This document shows, in pieces, positions 7,860-16,836 of a DNA stretch of 39,474 bases. This DNA is from Pseudooceanicola lipolyticus. GTDB lineage: Bacteria; Pseudomonadota; Alphaproteobacteria; Rhodobacterales; Rhodobacteraceae. Below the pieces are notes generated by a model. That model made no database searches and was not told where the DNA came from. It saw only the letters and a list, made by a program, of their open reading frames with translations. Position 1 is the stretch's first letter; each line of letters starts with the position of its first letter. The stretch is from the NCBI RefSeq assembly GCF_002786325.1, contig NZ_PGTB01000025.1:1-39474 (forward strand), given 5' to 3'. Both the position numbers and the translations under genes were made by a program.

Positions 7860-9167
7860 TCAGTAGGCCAGCGATGGCAGCCAAAGCGTGAGCGCCGGGA
7901 ACAGGATCAGGATCAACAGCGTCGCGAGATCCATGAGAAGGAACCACCAAATCCCCCGGAAGATCTCGGGCAGGGTCACCGTATTGTTCAGCGCCCCGTT
8001 GATCATGTAGACATTGAGCCCGATCGGCGGGGTCACCAGGCCGATCTCCAGCAACTTGACGATGATGATCCCGAACCAGATCGCATCGATCCCGGTGGTT
8101 TGAACCAGCGGCACAAGGATCGGCAGCGTCAGCAGCAACAGCCCGATCGAGTCGATCAGCATCCCCAGCACGAGGTAGATCACCGCGACGGCGAACAGGA
8201 TCCACCAGGTCTCGCTGCTAACCGAAAGGATCGCGTTCGAGAAGGCCGCTGGCAGGCCTGAAAGCGCAAGGAACCGCGTGAAGAACAGCGACCCAATCAG
8301 GATGATGAAGATCGACCCGGTCGAGACGGCCGCCTGTGTCACAGCCTCGATCACTGCCTTACGGGTCAGCTTGCCCCGAACCGCGCCGATGATCGCCGCG
8401 AAAAAGGCGCCAAGAGCGCCGGCCTCGGTCGGCGAGAACACGCCCGAGAAGATGCCGCCCAGCACCAGCAGGATCAGCGTGGGCAGCGGCCAGACATCGC
8501 GCAGGGCCTCGCGGCGCTCTGCCTCGGTCGGCGGCAGGGGCGCCTCGCCGGCCAGCGCGGGGTTCAACTTGACCCGCACCACGATCATCGCCATGTAGAT
8601 CAGCGCCGACAGGATGCCGGGCACGAAGCCGGCCATGAAAAGCTGGCCCACCGACACCTGCGCATAGACCCCGTAAAGGATCAGCAGGACGGAGGGCGGT
8701 ATAAGCGAGCCGAGCGTGCCCGAGGCCGCGATCGTTCCGGTGGCAAGGCCCCGGTCATAACCCTGCCGCAGCATTTCGGGCACAGCCATCCGCGACATGG
8801 CCGAGGCCGTGGCAACGGACGACCCCGAGGCTGCCGCGAAGAACGCACAGGCTCCGACCGAGGTGATTGCAAGACCGCCCGGCAGGCGCGCAAGGTAAAG
8901 CCTCAGCGACAGGAACAGCCCGCGCGTCATGTCCGTGGACGAGCACAGGAACCCCATCAGCAGGAACATCGGCGCCGCCGACAGCTCCCATTGGCCGACA
9001 TAGTCGAACGGCGTGGCAGAAATCATGCCCCAGGCGACGTTCATGTTGAACATCTGCGAGATGCCGACGATCGAGACGAGACCGAGGGCAACGCCGATCG
9101 GCACCCGCACGGCGATCAGGACGAGGGCGACGGCCGTGCCGATGATACCGATATCGAGATTGCTCAT
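7860..9167 (-). CDS. TRAP transporter large permease (DctM type), system B
   Basis: 435 residues, about 12 TM helices. Typical motifs are FFAAASGSSVATASAMSRMA (about 110-130), ASGTLGSLIPPSVLLILYG (about 147-165), FSPTEAGALGAF (about 245) and IGLVTPPIGLNVYMINGA near residue 380. An AGGA-type ribosome site precedes ATG 9167, which lies 21 bases after the small permease stop. It works with the small permease at 9189 and the binding protein at 9748. It is a clear paralogue of the system A permease, yet the two proteins differ along their whole length, so this is not a recent tandem duplication. Confidence 0.95.
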   Translation of the reverse strand: MSNLDIGIIGTAVALVLIAVRVPIGVALGLVSIVGISQMFNMNVAWGMISATPFDYVGQWELSAAPMFLLMGFLCSSTDMTRGLFLSLRLYLARLPGGLAITSVGACAFFAAASGSSVATASAMSRMAVPEMLRQGYDRGLATGTIAASGTLGSLIPPSVLLILYGVYAQVSVGQLFMAGFVPGILSALIYMAMIVVRVKLNPALAGEAPLPPTEAERREALRDVWPLPTLILLVLGGIFSGVFSPTEAGALGAFFAAIIGAVRGKLTRKAVIEAVTQAAVSTGSIFIILIGSLFFTRFLALSGLPAAFSNAILSVSSETWWILFAVAVIYLVLGMLIDSIGLLLLTLPILVPLVQTTGIDAIWFGIIIVKLLEIGLVTPPIGLNVYMINGALNNTVTLPEIFRGIWWFLLMDLATLLILILFPALTLWLPSLAY

Positions 9168-9188
9168 GGTTTCAGGTCCTCTCGGCGG

Positions 9189-9674
9189 TTAGAGTGCGCG
9201 TCGCTGCGTCACGGATTTCAGCAGGTTCGACAGCACCGCCAGCCAGATGCCGGCGAAGCCGAGGGGCAGGGCCCAACGGGCGGGCCAGATGTAGAAGGTA
9301 AAGTTGCTCATCGCTTCCTCAGCACGGGCCGTGGCGCTGAGTGCGTCGTGCAGCGATTGCCAGAAAAGCATTCCGAAAAAGACCAGCCCGACACCGCAGG
9401 CCAGGACGTAGAGCCCAATCTGCACATCCTGGGGCATCATCTTGGCGAATAGATCGACCCGGATATGTCCGCCACGCAATTCGACGTAGCCGAGCGACAG
9501 GAAGACGATCACCACCATGTAGTAGAACGAGACGATCTCGAGTGTTCCGATCAGGCGGCCATTGAAGAGGAACCGCAGGGCGACGTCAGCGGTGATATGG
9601 GACATCATCAGGATCATGAAGGCGGAGGCGAGCGCCATAGTGGCCAGGTTGGTCCAGCGGATCAGGGTCTGCAT
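9189..9674 (-). CDS. TRAP transporter small permease (DctQ type), system B
   Basis: 161 residues from ATG 9674 (MQTLIRWTNLATMALASAFM). The open frame extends to a TTG at 9701, but that start would sit directly against a hairpin, while GAAGAAGG precedes the ATG, so 9674 is chosen. Four TM segments as expected for DctQ, including YYMVVIVFLSLGYVELRGGH (the G-x-H-I-R-V-D segment follows, a frequent DctQ signature). It partners with the large permease 21 bases downstream. Confidence 0.92.
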   Translation of the reverse strand: MQTLIRWTNLATMALASAFMILMMSHITADVALRFLFNGRLIGTLEIVSFYYMVVIVFLSLGYVELRGGHIRVDLFAKMMPQDVQIGLYVLACGVGLVFFGMLFWQSLHDALSATARAEEAMSNFTFYIWPARWALPLGFAGIWLAVLSNLLKSVTQRRAL

Positions 9675-9704
9675 CGCGGCACCTTCTTCGGGTCTACGCA
9701 ATCA

Positions 9705-9724
9705 GAGGCCCCGTCCGGGGCCTC
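9705..9724 (-). promoter_or_regulatory. Intercistronic RNA hairpin after dctP, system B
   Basis: A perfect 8-base-pair GC-rich inverted repeat (GAGGCCCC, 4-base loop, GGGGCCTC) lies between the stop of the solute-binding protein gene and the ATG of the small permease. There is no U-tract on the transcript side, so read-through into the permease genes is expected. It probably protects the dctP message or attenuates downstream expression. Confidence 0.65.
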
Positions 9725-9747
9725 CAACGGTTTGTCTGTGGATAGGG

Positions 9748-10869
9748 TTACTTGACGCCGTAGCTGACCGGGTTGATGTCGCCGTAGATCTCGGACATCG
9801 CAAGTGCGGTCAGAGCGTCTTCGTCAGTGGTGTCCACGTCAGCCAGTAAGGCGGTCCACTTGTCCATCTTTGCGCGGAAATCATCGATCACCGTCTTGGC
9901 GTCGCCGAGCCCGTACGTTTCAGTTGCCTTTTCGTACACGCTCTCCAGCGTAGTTGCGCGAAATCCCTCGATCGAAACCGCAAGGTCGGCTTCCGGGGTA
10001 TAGACGTTGCCACCGTTGTCCTTGGCAGTTTCCAGCGCTGCGTCAGCCTGAGCCGTGTAGTTGATGACGGTTCGGGCCATGGCGCGGGCGGAGGCCTCAA
10101 TCAAGACCCCCCGAAGCTCGGGCTGGAGGCCTACCCAAAAGTCAGGATTGACCCCCCAGTTCGGGCCCGACCAGTACATGCCGGTCGGCACAAGGGTGGT
10201 ATGCTCGGCAACCTCCATCAGGGAACGGTCGACAAGATCGCTCGCTGCATTGGTAGCGCAATCCAGCGTCCCGCGCTCGAGCCCGGTGTACATCTCTGAC
10301 GAGGGGACGTTCACCGGTATGCCGCCTGCGGCCTCGACCCAGGCCGAGACGGCCGAGCCGGCGGTGCGGATGCGTTTGCCGTTCAGCTCTTCCAGATTGC
10401 GCACCGGTTCGGAGCACATGAGAATGTAAGGCGGCGTGGAGTAGCCGCCGAGATAGACGATCCCTTGCTCGTCCCATTCTGCCAACTGAGCATCATTGTG
10501 CATCGAGAAGTCAGTAATTGCGAAGGTCGCTACGATTGGATCGGAGTAGTTGAAGCCAAGTTCTTGAATCGCGTTTGCGACCGGAAGTTCTGACGGCGTG
10601 TAGACTGCGGCGTGATAAGCGACTTGGACGACGTTGTCGCGAATACCCTGCAAGGCAGCTCGCGGAGCAAGCAGGACCGTACCGGTGAAAACCTCGGGCT
10701 CCAAAGCACCATCCGAGAGTTCCCTCACCATTTCCGCCCATTCGGTGTAACCATACTTAGAAAGTGGGTGCGCACCGTCAAAAAAGCTATTGGCGATGAA
10801 CGAGGTTCCGGCCGACGCGGGGAGAGCTGTACACAGCACGGCCGTTGCTGAAATGAGTGTCTTTTTCAC
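9748..10869 (-). CDS. TRAP solute-binding protein (DctP type), system B
   Basis: 373 residues. Signal peptide MKKTLISATAVLCTALPASA (cleavage after ASA near 20), then a DctP-fold domain. Visible family segments are VRNLEELNGKRIRTAGSAVS (about 150-170, with the ligand-contacting Arg in the KRIR part) and SSEMYTGLERGTLDCATNA (about 190), where DctP proteins contact the ligand carboxylate. It is longer than the system A protein and belongs to the branch often annotated as C4-dicarboxylate-type, so the two tandem systems probably import different compounds. It lies 52 bases downstream of the amidohydrolase gene, in the same operon. Confidence 0.94.
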   Translation of the reverse strand: MKKTLISATAVLCTALPASAGTSFIANSFFDGAHPLSKYGYTEWAEMVRELSDGALEPEVFTGTVLLAPRAALQGIRDNVVQVAYHAAVYTPSELPVANAIQELGFNYSDPIVATFAITDFSMHNDAQLAEWDEQGIVYLGGYSTPPYILMCSEPVRNLEELNGKRIRTAGSAVSAWVEAAGGIPVNVPSSEMYTGLERGTLDCATNAASDLVDRSLMEVAEHTTLVPTGMYWSGPNWGVNPDFWVGLQPELRGVLIEASARAMARTVINYTAQADAALETAKDNGGNVYTPEADLAVSIEGFRATTLESVYEKATETYGLGDAKTVIDDFRAKMDKWTALLADVDTTDEDALTALAMSEIYGDINPVSYGVK

Positions 10870-10921
10870 GTGGATCTTCCTTGTTGGAATGGGGCAGTCC
10901 GTGCCGCCCGCCGTTTGTTTT

Positions 10922-12151
10922 TTAGTGGGTGAGCAGGTTCTTCTTCAGCTGTCCGCCTTGCATGATCAGCGACATATGCCGGCCTTGGCCGGTCAGAAGC
11001 TGAAGGTCTTCAAGCGGGTTGCCTTCTACGACGACAAGGTCAGCATGGGCCCCGGGTGCGATGACCCCGATTTCGCCCTCCATGTGCAGCACTTTCGCGG
11101 CGTTTAGCGTGGCAGATCGGATCACCTCGTGAGCGGGCAAATAGCGGCCGCGAAGGGTAAATTCATCGGACTGATAACCTTGAAGTTCCCCGATAAGGTC
11201 CGACCCATAGCCCATGGTCGCGCCAACCTTTTGGAGCATTTCCAGACGCTCAAGGCCGGCTTCCCGAATTTGCCGGTTTTTTTCCACGCCTTCCGGAACC
11301 ATGCCGTACTTTTGTCCCTCACGCTCCAGCGCGTCGAAGACAATATTGGTGGGAACGACGACAGCGCCTTTCTCGACCAGCAACTCTGCCGTCTCCTTGG
11401 ACATCAGGTTTCCGTGCTCGACACAGGTCACACCGAGCTCAAGCGCCCGACGAATTGATTCATCGGTGTAAAGATGCGCCGCCACGTAAGTGTGGAATTT
11501 CTCTGCTTCTTCGACGGCTGCGAGAATTTCGTCGCGCGCAAATCCAAGCGCGTGGATGGGATCAGTCGGGGATGACACACCGCCGTTTGCCATCAGCTTG
11601 ATGAAATTTGCGCCGTTCTTAAGCTCTTCACGGCATGCCCGCTGAACCTCGGCCACCCCGTCGACAACGCGACCCAAAGAGCCAATCTGTAACGGATAGT
11701 GGCTTACATCCCGATTGTGATGAGGGCCACGGTAATCCGTATGTCCGCCAGTCTGCGACAATGCTTTGCCACAAATAACCAGACGCGGGGAAGCAACGAT
11801 ACCTTCGTTGACGGCACGAACGAAACCATAATCTGCGCCACCCAGATCCCGCACCGTGGTGAATCCGCGCATCAGCATGTCATTCATCAGGCGGTACGCA
11901 TGGGCGGCGACAAGGGAGTTAGGCATCGCTGCGTTGACTGCAAGGTTGGTCGTCGCAGCGACGATGTGCACATGGCAGTCAATGAGACCCGGCATCACGT
12001 ATTTGTCGGAAACGTCAATCTCTGTACTGACGGAACCTGCCGTCAAGCCGCTTGCGACCTCGACGAATTTTCCATCCTCAATCCTGATGTCTACTGGGTC
12101 CGCAGCACGATCGGAGCTTCCGTCAACGATGCGGGCGTTTCTTATGATCAT
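10922..12151 (-). CDS. Metal-dependent amidohydrolase (imidazolonepropionase/prolidase-like)
   Basis: 409 residues from ATG 12151 (MIIRNARIVDG), the usual N-terminus of this family. A longer frame starts with GTG at 12205 but has no good ribosome site. The TIM-barrel metal ligands are present: H60 and H62 (LIDCHVHIV), Lys185 (ANFIKLMANGG, candidate carboxylated lysine), H226 (VAAHLYTD), H246 (CVEHG) and Asp318 (GYGSDLIGE). Relatives hydrolyse Xaa-Pro dipeptides, N-acyl amino acids or cyclic amides, so it may cleave a compound brought in by the TRAP system whose gene follows by 52 bases. The operon promoter carries the same palindrome as the hydroxyproline promoter. A role in releasing proline or hydroxyproline from a peptide is therefore an attractive but unproven idea. 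Confidence 0.88.
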   Translation of the reverse strand: MIIRNARIVDGSSDRAADPVDIRIEDGKFVEVASGLTAGSVSTEIDVSDKYVMPGLIDCHVHIVAATTNLAVNAAMPNSLVAAHAYRLMNDMLMRGFTTVRDLGGADYGFVRAVNEGIVASPRLVICGKALSQTGGHTDYRGPHHNRDVSHYPLQIGSLGRVVDGVAEVQRACREELKNGANFIKLMANGGVSSPTDPIHALGFARDEILAAVEEAEKFHTYVAAHLYTDESIRRALELGVTCVEHGNLMSKETAELLVEKGAVVVPTNIVFDALEREGQKYGMVPEGVEKNRQIREAGLERLEMLQKVGATMGYGSDLIGELQGYQSDEFTLRGRYLPAHEVIRSATLNAAKVLHMEGEIGVIAPGAHADLVVVEGNPLEDLQLLTGQGRHMSLIMQGGQLKKNLLTH

Positions 12152-12230
12152 GTTGGGCTGAGCCAAACCGAAATCCTTCTTCCTACAGTGTGGCCCGAGC
12201 TTCACAGGAACTCGCGCTTACACACTGGCT

Positions 12231-12242
12231 ACTGGATCCAAT
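12231..12242. promoter_or_regulatory. GntR-type operator, amidohydrolase-TRAP promoter
   Basis: The sequence ACTGGATCCAAT contains the palindromic core TGGATCCA. It shares 11 consecutive bases (CTGGATCCAAT) with the site at 16983 in the hydroxyproline promoter and 10 with the site at 13725. It overlaps the predicted -10 element of the minus-strand promoter, a position suited to repression. Palindromes of the form TTGGATCCAA are typical of FadR/VanR-type GntR regulators. Confidence 0.6.
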
Positions 12243-12269
12243 CTAAGCATCGTAAAAAAAGTCGGTCAA
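12240..12269 (-). promoter_or_regulatory. Predicted promoter of the amidohydrolase-TRAP operon
   Basis: Reading the minus strand, a -35 TTGACC (12264-12269) is followed after 18 bases by a -10 TAGATT (12240-12245), about 90 bases before the ATG at 12151. The match to sigma-70 consensus is 5/6 and 4/6. The operator described at 12231 covers the -10. The divergent TetR gene starts at 12347, so the region is shared. The imperfect AAGTCG/CGACTT repeat around 12259-12293 could be a TetR site, but it is weak. Confidence 0.4.
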
Positions 12270-12346
12270 CTTGTTTTTTTTGAACTTCGACTTGCGCTAT
12301 CATGACAGAACTGCGGAGAACCCCTTCAGAGCTCCAACATAGATAA

Positions 12347-12994
12347 ATGAAAAATATGGCGAAAATGGAAATCTCAGCGACTCAACCAGGGTCGCGACAA
12401 GTACAAAAATCAGAGGAAATGAGGAAGAGAATTTGTGATGCTACGCTCAAATGCCTAGCAGATGTCGGCTATGAGCGTGTGTCTACCAAGCTAATCTCGG
12501 AAACCGGCGGCATGTCGCGCGGGGCTGTGAACTATCACTATCCGACTCGCAACGATCTTCTGGTCGCCGCCTACGCGCATTTGCTAAATTCTTGGGAGGA
12601 TCAGTGGCCCTTCACGGAGGTCGACCAAGTCCGCGCGCTCGATCCGGGTGTTTTGATCGACGCGCTGTGGCAAGGCCTATTTGCGCAAGAAACCTATCAT
12701 GCGATCCTGGAACTCATGCTCGCCGCTAGGAAAGACGAAGAGTTGAGCACGAGACTTCGAAAGACGCTTGGGCCTTGGGCAGAATCTAGGGATATCAGGA
12801 CCGCCGCCTTGCTCGGTGCCGATCTGGGAAGCGACGCCGTTCTGAACCTTTTGCAACTCAACCTCTGCATACTGCGAGGCATCACGGTCAACCGGTTCTT
12901 CGATGGCACTGCCCTTACCGAGCGATCTCTGGTCGCAATGTGGAAGGAAATGTTCGTGGCTAAGCTGGCGAACCTCAACACCCGAACAGATTGA
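12347..12994 (+). CDS. TetR-family transcriptional regulator
   Basis: 215 residues with an N-terminal helix-turn-helix at about 25-70 (ICDATLKCLADVGYERVSTK then GAVNYHYPTRNDLLVAAYAH), and a helical ligand-binding C-terminal domain. It is divergent from the amidohydrolase-TRAP operon and shares its upstream region, the usual arrangement for a TetR repressor controlling a neighbouring operon. The codon use and the AT-rich start (runs of A in the first 15 codons) differ from the GC-rich genes right of 21,100, which fits acquired DNA. ATG 12347 is used, with an in-frame ATG four codons in as an alternative. The ligand is unknown. Confidence 0.9.
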   Translation: MKNMAKMEISATQPGSRQVQKSEEMRKRICDATLKCLADVGYERVSTKLISETGGMSRGAVNYHYPTRNDLLVAAYAHLLNSWEDQWPFTEVDQVRALDPGVLIDALWQGLFAQETYHAILELMLAARKDEELSTRLRKTLGPWAESRDIRTAALLGADLGSDAVLNLLQLNLCILRGITVNRFFDGTALTERSLVAMWKEMFVAKLANLNTRTD

Positions 12995-13025
12995 TTTGTC
13001 CTCGGTTACGTGATTGGTAAGGCTG

Positions 13026-13703
13026 TCACTTGGTCGCCTTCTTTGCCTGCAGTGAGGCGACCAACTCCCGCCCTGCGTTGATGATGTGCCTTTCCAATAA
13101 AAGAACCGCCGCCTTCTCATCGCGGGCACGACATAGCTCCAACAATTCACGATGTTCGGCCTCCGCAGTGCTGAAGGTCTGGTTCAGCAACAACTGAAGG
13201 CGGATGTAACGCTCGATCTGGACATTGATGCCGGCGACAATAGCCAGACTTTGTACTCTATTCGCAGCAGCATATATGCTTTTGTGGAACTCCCAGTTCA
13301 GAGCGCCCCATCGCGTGATCTCGTTTTGCTTGTAGGCGTGATCGAGCTCCTGCAATTTTGCTTCCGCTACAAGGAGATGTTCCTCCGTAAGCGCAGGAAG
13401 TGAGTGCCGCAACATGTCAGTTTCCAACATTGCTCGCAGCTCGAAAAGCTCCATGATTTGCTCGGGAGGTATCGACGCAACAAAGGCCCCTTTGTGGACC
13501 TTCGTGATAATGAGTCCTTCCGCCTCTAACTGCCTAAAAGCTTCCCGGACCGGCATACGGCTACATTCGTATTCCGCCGCCAAAGCTTCTTGCACTAGGG
13601 CTTCGCCTGGCTCGAACTCCCCGTTGAGAATGCGTTCACGAAGGGACGCTGCGACCGCCTCCGGCAGGCTCATTCGCTGTAAACGGTGCGAGGGATGAGA
13701 CAT
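13026..13703 (-). CDS. GntR/FadR-type regulator with FCD domain, likely hydroxyproline repressor
   Basis: 225 residues. Winged helix-turn-helix at 1-75 (ILNGEFEPGEALVQEALAAE, then SRMPVREAFRQLEAEGLI), then an FCD ligand domain (about 80-215) with the usual acidic and histidine metal-site residues (ETDMLRH, WEFHKSIY, LERHIINAG). Metal-bound carboxylates are typical FCD effectors. It lies directly downstream of the hydroxyproline genes, and GntR-type repressors (HypR in Sinorhizobium) control such clusters. A palindrome TTGGATCCAA lies 21 bases upstream of its ATG and recurs at the hydroxyproline and TRAP promoters, so autoregulation and control of both sets are inferred. It is convergent with the TetR gene, 31 bases apart. 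Confidence 0.92.
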   Translation of the reverse strand: MSHPSHRLQRMSLPEAVAASLRERILNGEFEPGEALVQEALAAEYECSRMPVREAFRQLEAEGLIITKVHKGAFVASIPPEQIMELFELRAMLETDMLRHSLPALTEEHLLVAEAKLQELDHAYKQNEITRWGALNWEFHKSIYAAANRVQSLAIVAGINVQIERYIRLQLLLNQTFSTAEAEHRELLELCRARDEKAAVLLLERHIINAGRELVASLQAKKATK

Positions 13704-13723
13704 CGTGCTTCAAGCCTGTAATG

Positions 13724-13733
13724 TTGGATCCAA
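13724..13733. promoter_or_regulatory. GntR-type operator upstream of the gntR gene
   Basis: TTGGATCCAA is a perfect 10-base palindrome. The 14 bases TGGATCCAATTGAC (13725-13738) are identical to those at 16984-16997 in the hydroxyproline divergent promoter. It sits 21 bases from the gntR start, suiting autorepression. The rest of the 250-base gap to the dehydrogenase gene holds only a 7-base-pair hairpin (13784-13801) without a U-run. Confidence 0.65.
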
Positions 13734-13953
13734 TTGACTTTCATGTGCTACACTACTGATAGCAACGAGTATACCTAAGTTTTCTCCAAAGAGTTTTGGA
13801 GGTTGCCTAAGCTGATGCCATGCCGACTTCGCTTTCTCGGCAAAGGGCGCCGTATCGACTTCGTTCCACGCACCGATTTTCTGTGTCCTTCTGGCAGCAC
13901 GTTGCAGCCTTGAGGGCAGGGGCGACGACCGCGGCCCCTGACATTATTTGGCG

Positions 13954-15474
13954 CTACCTCAATGCTTTTGGAAGCAACCCAATGGGGAAATCTTGGTAGC
14001 ATACTGGCCGTAGGAAACGAGCGATGGCCAGGCTACCCACCGAGGTGGAGCGACCATCCGAGGTCGCGGGGAAGGGACCACCATGGACCATTGCATGTGC
14101 AACCTCGACACCCGTTCCGAAGCCATTGCAGAGGATGCGACCAGCCAGTTCCTCCAATGTCGGCATCATGTCGGCTGCTAGGGAGTGATCGCTTTCGGAA
14201 ATGTGCAGGGCGCAGGTAAGTTGACCTTCCAGCGCCTCGGCAATCTGTCTGAAGACACCGGTATCTTTGCAGACAATGACCAATGAAGCGGCGCCAAAGA
14301 CCTCTGCATGCAAACTGGCGTCTGCAAGAAATGTCTCCGCATCGACCTGGAACAGGGCGGCTTGGCCCTGTGTGTCGCTACCGATCGTGCCTCGTCCAAC
14401 TTCAGCAACAGCCGGGTGTTCGCTCAGCTTTCTGACACCTTCGGTGTAACTTTGACAGATGCCGGAAGTCAGCATGACCTGGGCCGAGGCAGCATTCAGG
14501 GACTCCGAAGCGGCGTTCAAGAACCGATCCAGCCCCACACCCTCAACGGCAATGACGAGGCCGGGGTTGGTACAGAATTGCCCCGCGCCAAGCGTAAGTG
14601 ATCCGACAAAGCCCTTCGCAATTTCTTCCGCGCGCTCGGCGAGCGCTCCGGGGAATAAGTAGACGGGGTTGATCGAACTCATCTCCGCGTAGACGGGAAT
14701 GGGACACGGACGCGCCGCTGCAGTTCGCATGAGTGCCATGCCACCACCGCGAGAGCCGGTGAAGCCCACTGCTTTAATGGTCGGATGTGCGACAAGCGCC
14801 TGACCAATTGCGTTTCCCGGACCGTACAGCAGCGCGAAAACACCTGCCGGCATACCGCAATGTTCGGCCGCGGCCACGATCGCCCGCCCGACCAGTTCAG
14901 AGGTCCCCGGGTGCGCCGAGTGTGCCTTGACAAGCACCGGGCATCCTGCGGCTAGAGCCGACGCGGTATCACCGCCGGCAACCGAAAACGCCAAAGGGAA
15001 GTTCGAAGCTGCAAATACCGCCACCGGGCCCAATGGCTGGTTCATCAGCCTCAGGTCAGGGCAGGGCGCGGGTTTTCGGTCGGGCAAGGCAGGGTCGTGA
15101 CGGATGTCGAGATAGCTTCCGTCACGTAGAACTTCCGCGAAGAGGCGCAACTGCATCATCGTTCGGCCGCGTTCGCCCTCGATCCGGCCGCGCGGTAGGC
15201 CGGTTTCCGCCATGCACCTTGTGACGAGTTCATCGCCGATCGCCAGGATATTTTCCGCAATCGTCTCGAGGAACACCGCTCGTTCCTCCACGCTTGTCTG
15301 GCGATACGGAATGAATGCCGCTGCGGCAAGGTTGCAGGCACGCGAGATGTCATCATCCGAAGCGCCTTTCCACGCGGGCCCTAGCGTTTTTCCACTGGCA
15401 GCTTCGGTCGCATGAATTTCAATGCCAGTTCCGGCGAGTGCGGCGCCGCCGATCAGGTTGCAACCTTCGATCAT
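13954..15474 (-). CDS. hypH: Alpha-ketoglutarate semialdehyde dehydrogenase (2,5-dioxovalerate dehydrogenase)
   Basis: 506 residues from ATG 15474, which has a GGAAGGA ribosome site; the frame extends to 15537 without one. NAD(P)-dependent aldehyde dehydrogenase fold with Asn158 (AASNFP), Lys183 (CPVLVKAHS), general base Glu264 (VYAEMSS) and catalytic Cys301 ([10 protein letters not shown]). The N-x-x-S-A-H-P-G pocket and the C-terminal [12 protein letters not shown] motif are typical of the NADP-preferring 2,5-dioxopentanoate branch. It oxidises 2-oxoglutarate semialdehyde to 2-oxoglutarate, the last step of hydroxyproline breakdown. It follows the deaminase gene, whose stop is 63 bases upstream, in the same operon. 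Sugar-acid pathways use the same enzyme, but the epimerase and oxidase genes next door favour hydroxyproline. Confidence 0.92.
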   Translation of the reverse strand: MIEGCNLIGGAALAGTGIEIHATEAASGKTLGPAWKGASDDDISRACNLAAAAFIPYRQTSVEERAVFLETIAENILAIGDELVTRCMAETGLPRGRIEGERGRTMMQLRLFAEVLRDGSYLDIRHDPALPDRKPAPCPDLRLMNQPLGPVAVFAASNFPLAFSVAGGDTASALAAGCPVLVKAHSAHPGTSELVGRAIVAAAEHCGMPAGVFALLYGPGNAIGQALVAHPTIKAVGFTGSRGGGMALMRTAAARPCPIPVYAEMSSINPVYLFPGALAERAEEIAKGFVGSLTLGAGQFCTNPGLVIAVEGVGLDRFLNAASESLNAASAQVMLTSGICQSYTEGVRKLSEHPAVAEVGRGTIGSDTQGQAALFQVDAETFLADASLHAEVFGAASLVIVCKDTGVFRQIAEALEGQLTCALHISESDHSLAADMMPTLEELAGRILCNGFGTGVEVAHAMVHGGPFPATSDGRSTSVGSLAIARFLRPVCYQDFPIGLLPKALR

Positions 15475-15536
15475 GATGTATTCCTTCCGGGTGACTGGAT
15501 AAAAGGCGGGGGCTCCAAAGCCCCCGCCCGAGCGCA

Positions 15537-16430
15537 TCAGAGATGCTTGAGGTCTTCGATCGCCTTCTCAATGGTGGAGACAACGTATTCACGCTCGTCA
15601 CCGACCAAAGGAAGCCGCGGCGCGCGCACCCATTCGGGCGCACCGTAAACCAGGTGCTCGGCCAGCTTGATGTATTGGACGAGCTTCACATGAACATCTA
15701 GGTGAAACGACGGGGTCAGAACCTGGTAGAGCTTCCGCGCTTCGGGGTATTCGTTCTCTTGGCAAAGGCCAAAGAGCTTAACCGCTTCCGCCGGCCAGAC
15801 GTTGGTCATACCAGAAACCCAACCTGTCACACCGAGCGCGCAGCTCTCGACAATCAGGTCGTCCACGCCACAAAACAGGCTGAAGCGCTCGCCGAAGGCA
15901 ATGCGCAGATCAGTGACCCGGCGCACATCTCCCGTTTCTTCTTTGATGCAGACGATCTCGGGCGTATCGACCAGTTCGCGCATGACATCGACCGTGCAGT
16001 CGACGCCGTAGGCGATCGGGTTATTGTAGATCATGATCGGGAGGTCGGTCGCGCTTGCGATGCCTTTATACCACGCGACAGTTTCCCGATCGTCGGTCTT
16101 GTAACCAAGGCTCGGGAAGACCATGAGGCCTTGGGCTCCCCAGGACTTATAGAGTTTCGCGTTTGCTTGCGCTCGCATCAGAGTGGTCTCGGCTAGACCG
16201 GAGAGAACCGGCACCCGACCATTGGCGACTTCGACGGCCCCACGGATGATCGCTTCGCGCTCATCCAGTTCCATCGATGCATTCTCGCCCAGCATCGGCA
16301 GAACGATCACACCGGAAACACCGTTCTCGATGAGGCGATCAATGCTGGCTTTGGTTGCGTCAATGTCGACTTTGCCGTTTTCGGTAAGTTTCGTGGTAAC
16401 GGCGGGGAAAACGCCTTTCCAGATGGTCAT
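15537..16430 (-). CDS. hypD: Delta-1-pyrroline-4-hydroxy-2-carboxylate deaminase (DHDPS family)
   Basis: 297 residues from ATG 16430, preceded by AAGGA. The dihydrodipicolinate-synthase/N-acetylneuraminate-lyase TIM barrel is shown by Tyr135 (IMIYNNP) and Schiff-base Lys163 (VCIKEETGD). The usual G-T-T-G-E loop reads LPMLGEN, so it is not a lysine-biosynthesis enzyme. In hydroxyproline degradation a member of this family removes the ring nitrogen of pyrroline-4-hydroxy-2-carboxylate as ammonia, giving 2-oxoglutarate semialdehyde, the substrate of the dehydrogenase encoded next. The start codon overlaps the stop of a decayed ABC ATPase gene (ATGA), a fossil of translational coupling. Specific activity is inferred from context. 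Confidence 0.88.
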   Translation of the reverse strand: MTIWKGVFPAVTTKLTENGKVDIDATKASIDRLIENGVSGVIVLPMLGENASMELDEREAIIRGAVEVANGRVPVLSGLAETTLMRAQANAKLYKSWGAQGLMVFPSLGYKTDDRETVAWYKGIASATDLPIMIYNNPIAYGVDCTVDVMRELVDTPEIVCIKEETGDVRRVTDLRIAFGERFSLFCGVDDLIVESCALGVTGWVSGMTNVWPAEAVKLFGLCQENEYPEARKLYQVLTPSFHLDVHVKLVQYIKLAEHLVYGAPEWVRAPRLPLVGDEREYVVSTIEKAIEDLKHL

Positions 16431-16818
16431 GAGATTTCCTTTCTCAGTGGGGATAAATGGAGGACGTGCTGCAGAAATTGCTGCGTCCGTTCTTCTTTCG
16501 GTGCGGTGATCGCCTGCCGCGCCGCGCCGATCTCGCAAATCGCCCCCTGGTCGAAGACCGCGACGTGGTCGGCACTTTCCCGAGCGAATGTGATGCCATG
16601 TGTCACCTTGATCATTGTCGTGCCCCTGTCCTTAGATCTTGCGAATGGTATCGAGCCCCTCCGCGAGCAATACAGGGGCGAGGGCAGAGGTGACTTCGTC
16701 GAACCGCATGTATTCCGGCGTCATCGCCAGAGCGCGGGCAATGGGGAGGCATTGTTGCTGACCGCCGGAGAGGCTGGCGGAAAACTGGTCGAGATGTTCA
16801 CGGGCGAGATCGGCGCTT
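16427..16818 (-). pseudogene. Amino-acid ABC transporter ATPase, decayed
   Basis: On the minus strand the first part reads ADLAREHLDQFSAS, LSGGQQQCLPIARALA, MTPEYMRFDEVTSAL, LDTIRKI and then stops at TAA (16632-16634). The protein resumes in another frame at TMIKVTHGITFARESAD and continues through DQGAICEIG and KEERTQQFLQHVL to a stop at 16427. This is the second half of a HisP/GlnQ-type ATPase: signature LSGGQ, Walker B (MRFDE) and the H-loop (VTHG). The Walker A half is deleted, a frameshift and stop split the rest, and the usual D after TSAL is A. Its end overlaps the deaminase ATG, so it was once the gene before hypD, matching the ABC importer found in hydroxyproline clusters of rhizobia. 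Confidence 0.85.
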
Positions 16819-16836
16819 CACGTGGCGGAACTGTTT

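Noticed and set aside
13784-13801. Hairpin CTCCAAA / TTTGGAG as a terminator
   Set aside because: It has only 7 pairs, no U-run on either strand and lies 150 bases after the dehydrogenase gene; noted but not called.
15537-16430. Dihydrodipicolinate synthase of lysine biosynthesis
   Set aside because: The G-T-T-G-E loop is not kept and the neighbours are hydroxyproline genes.
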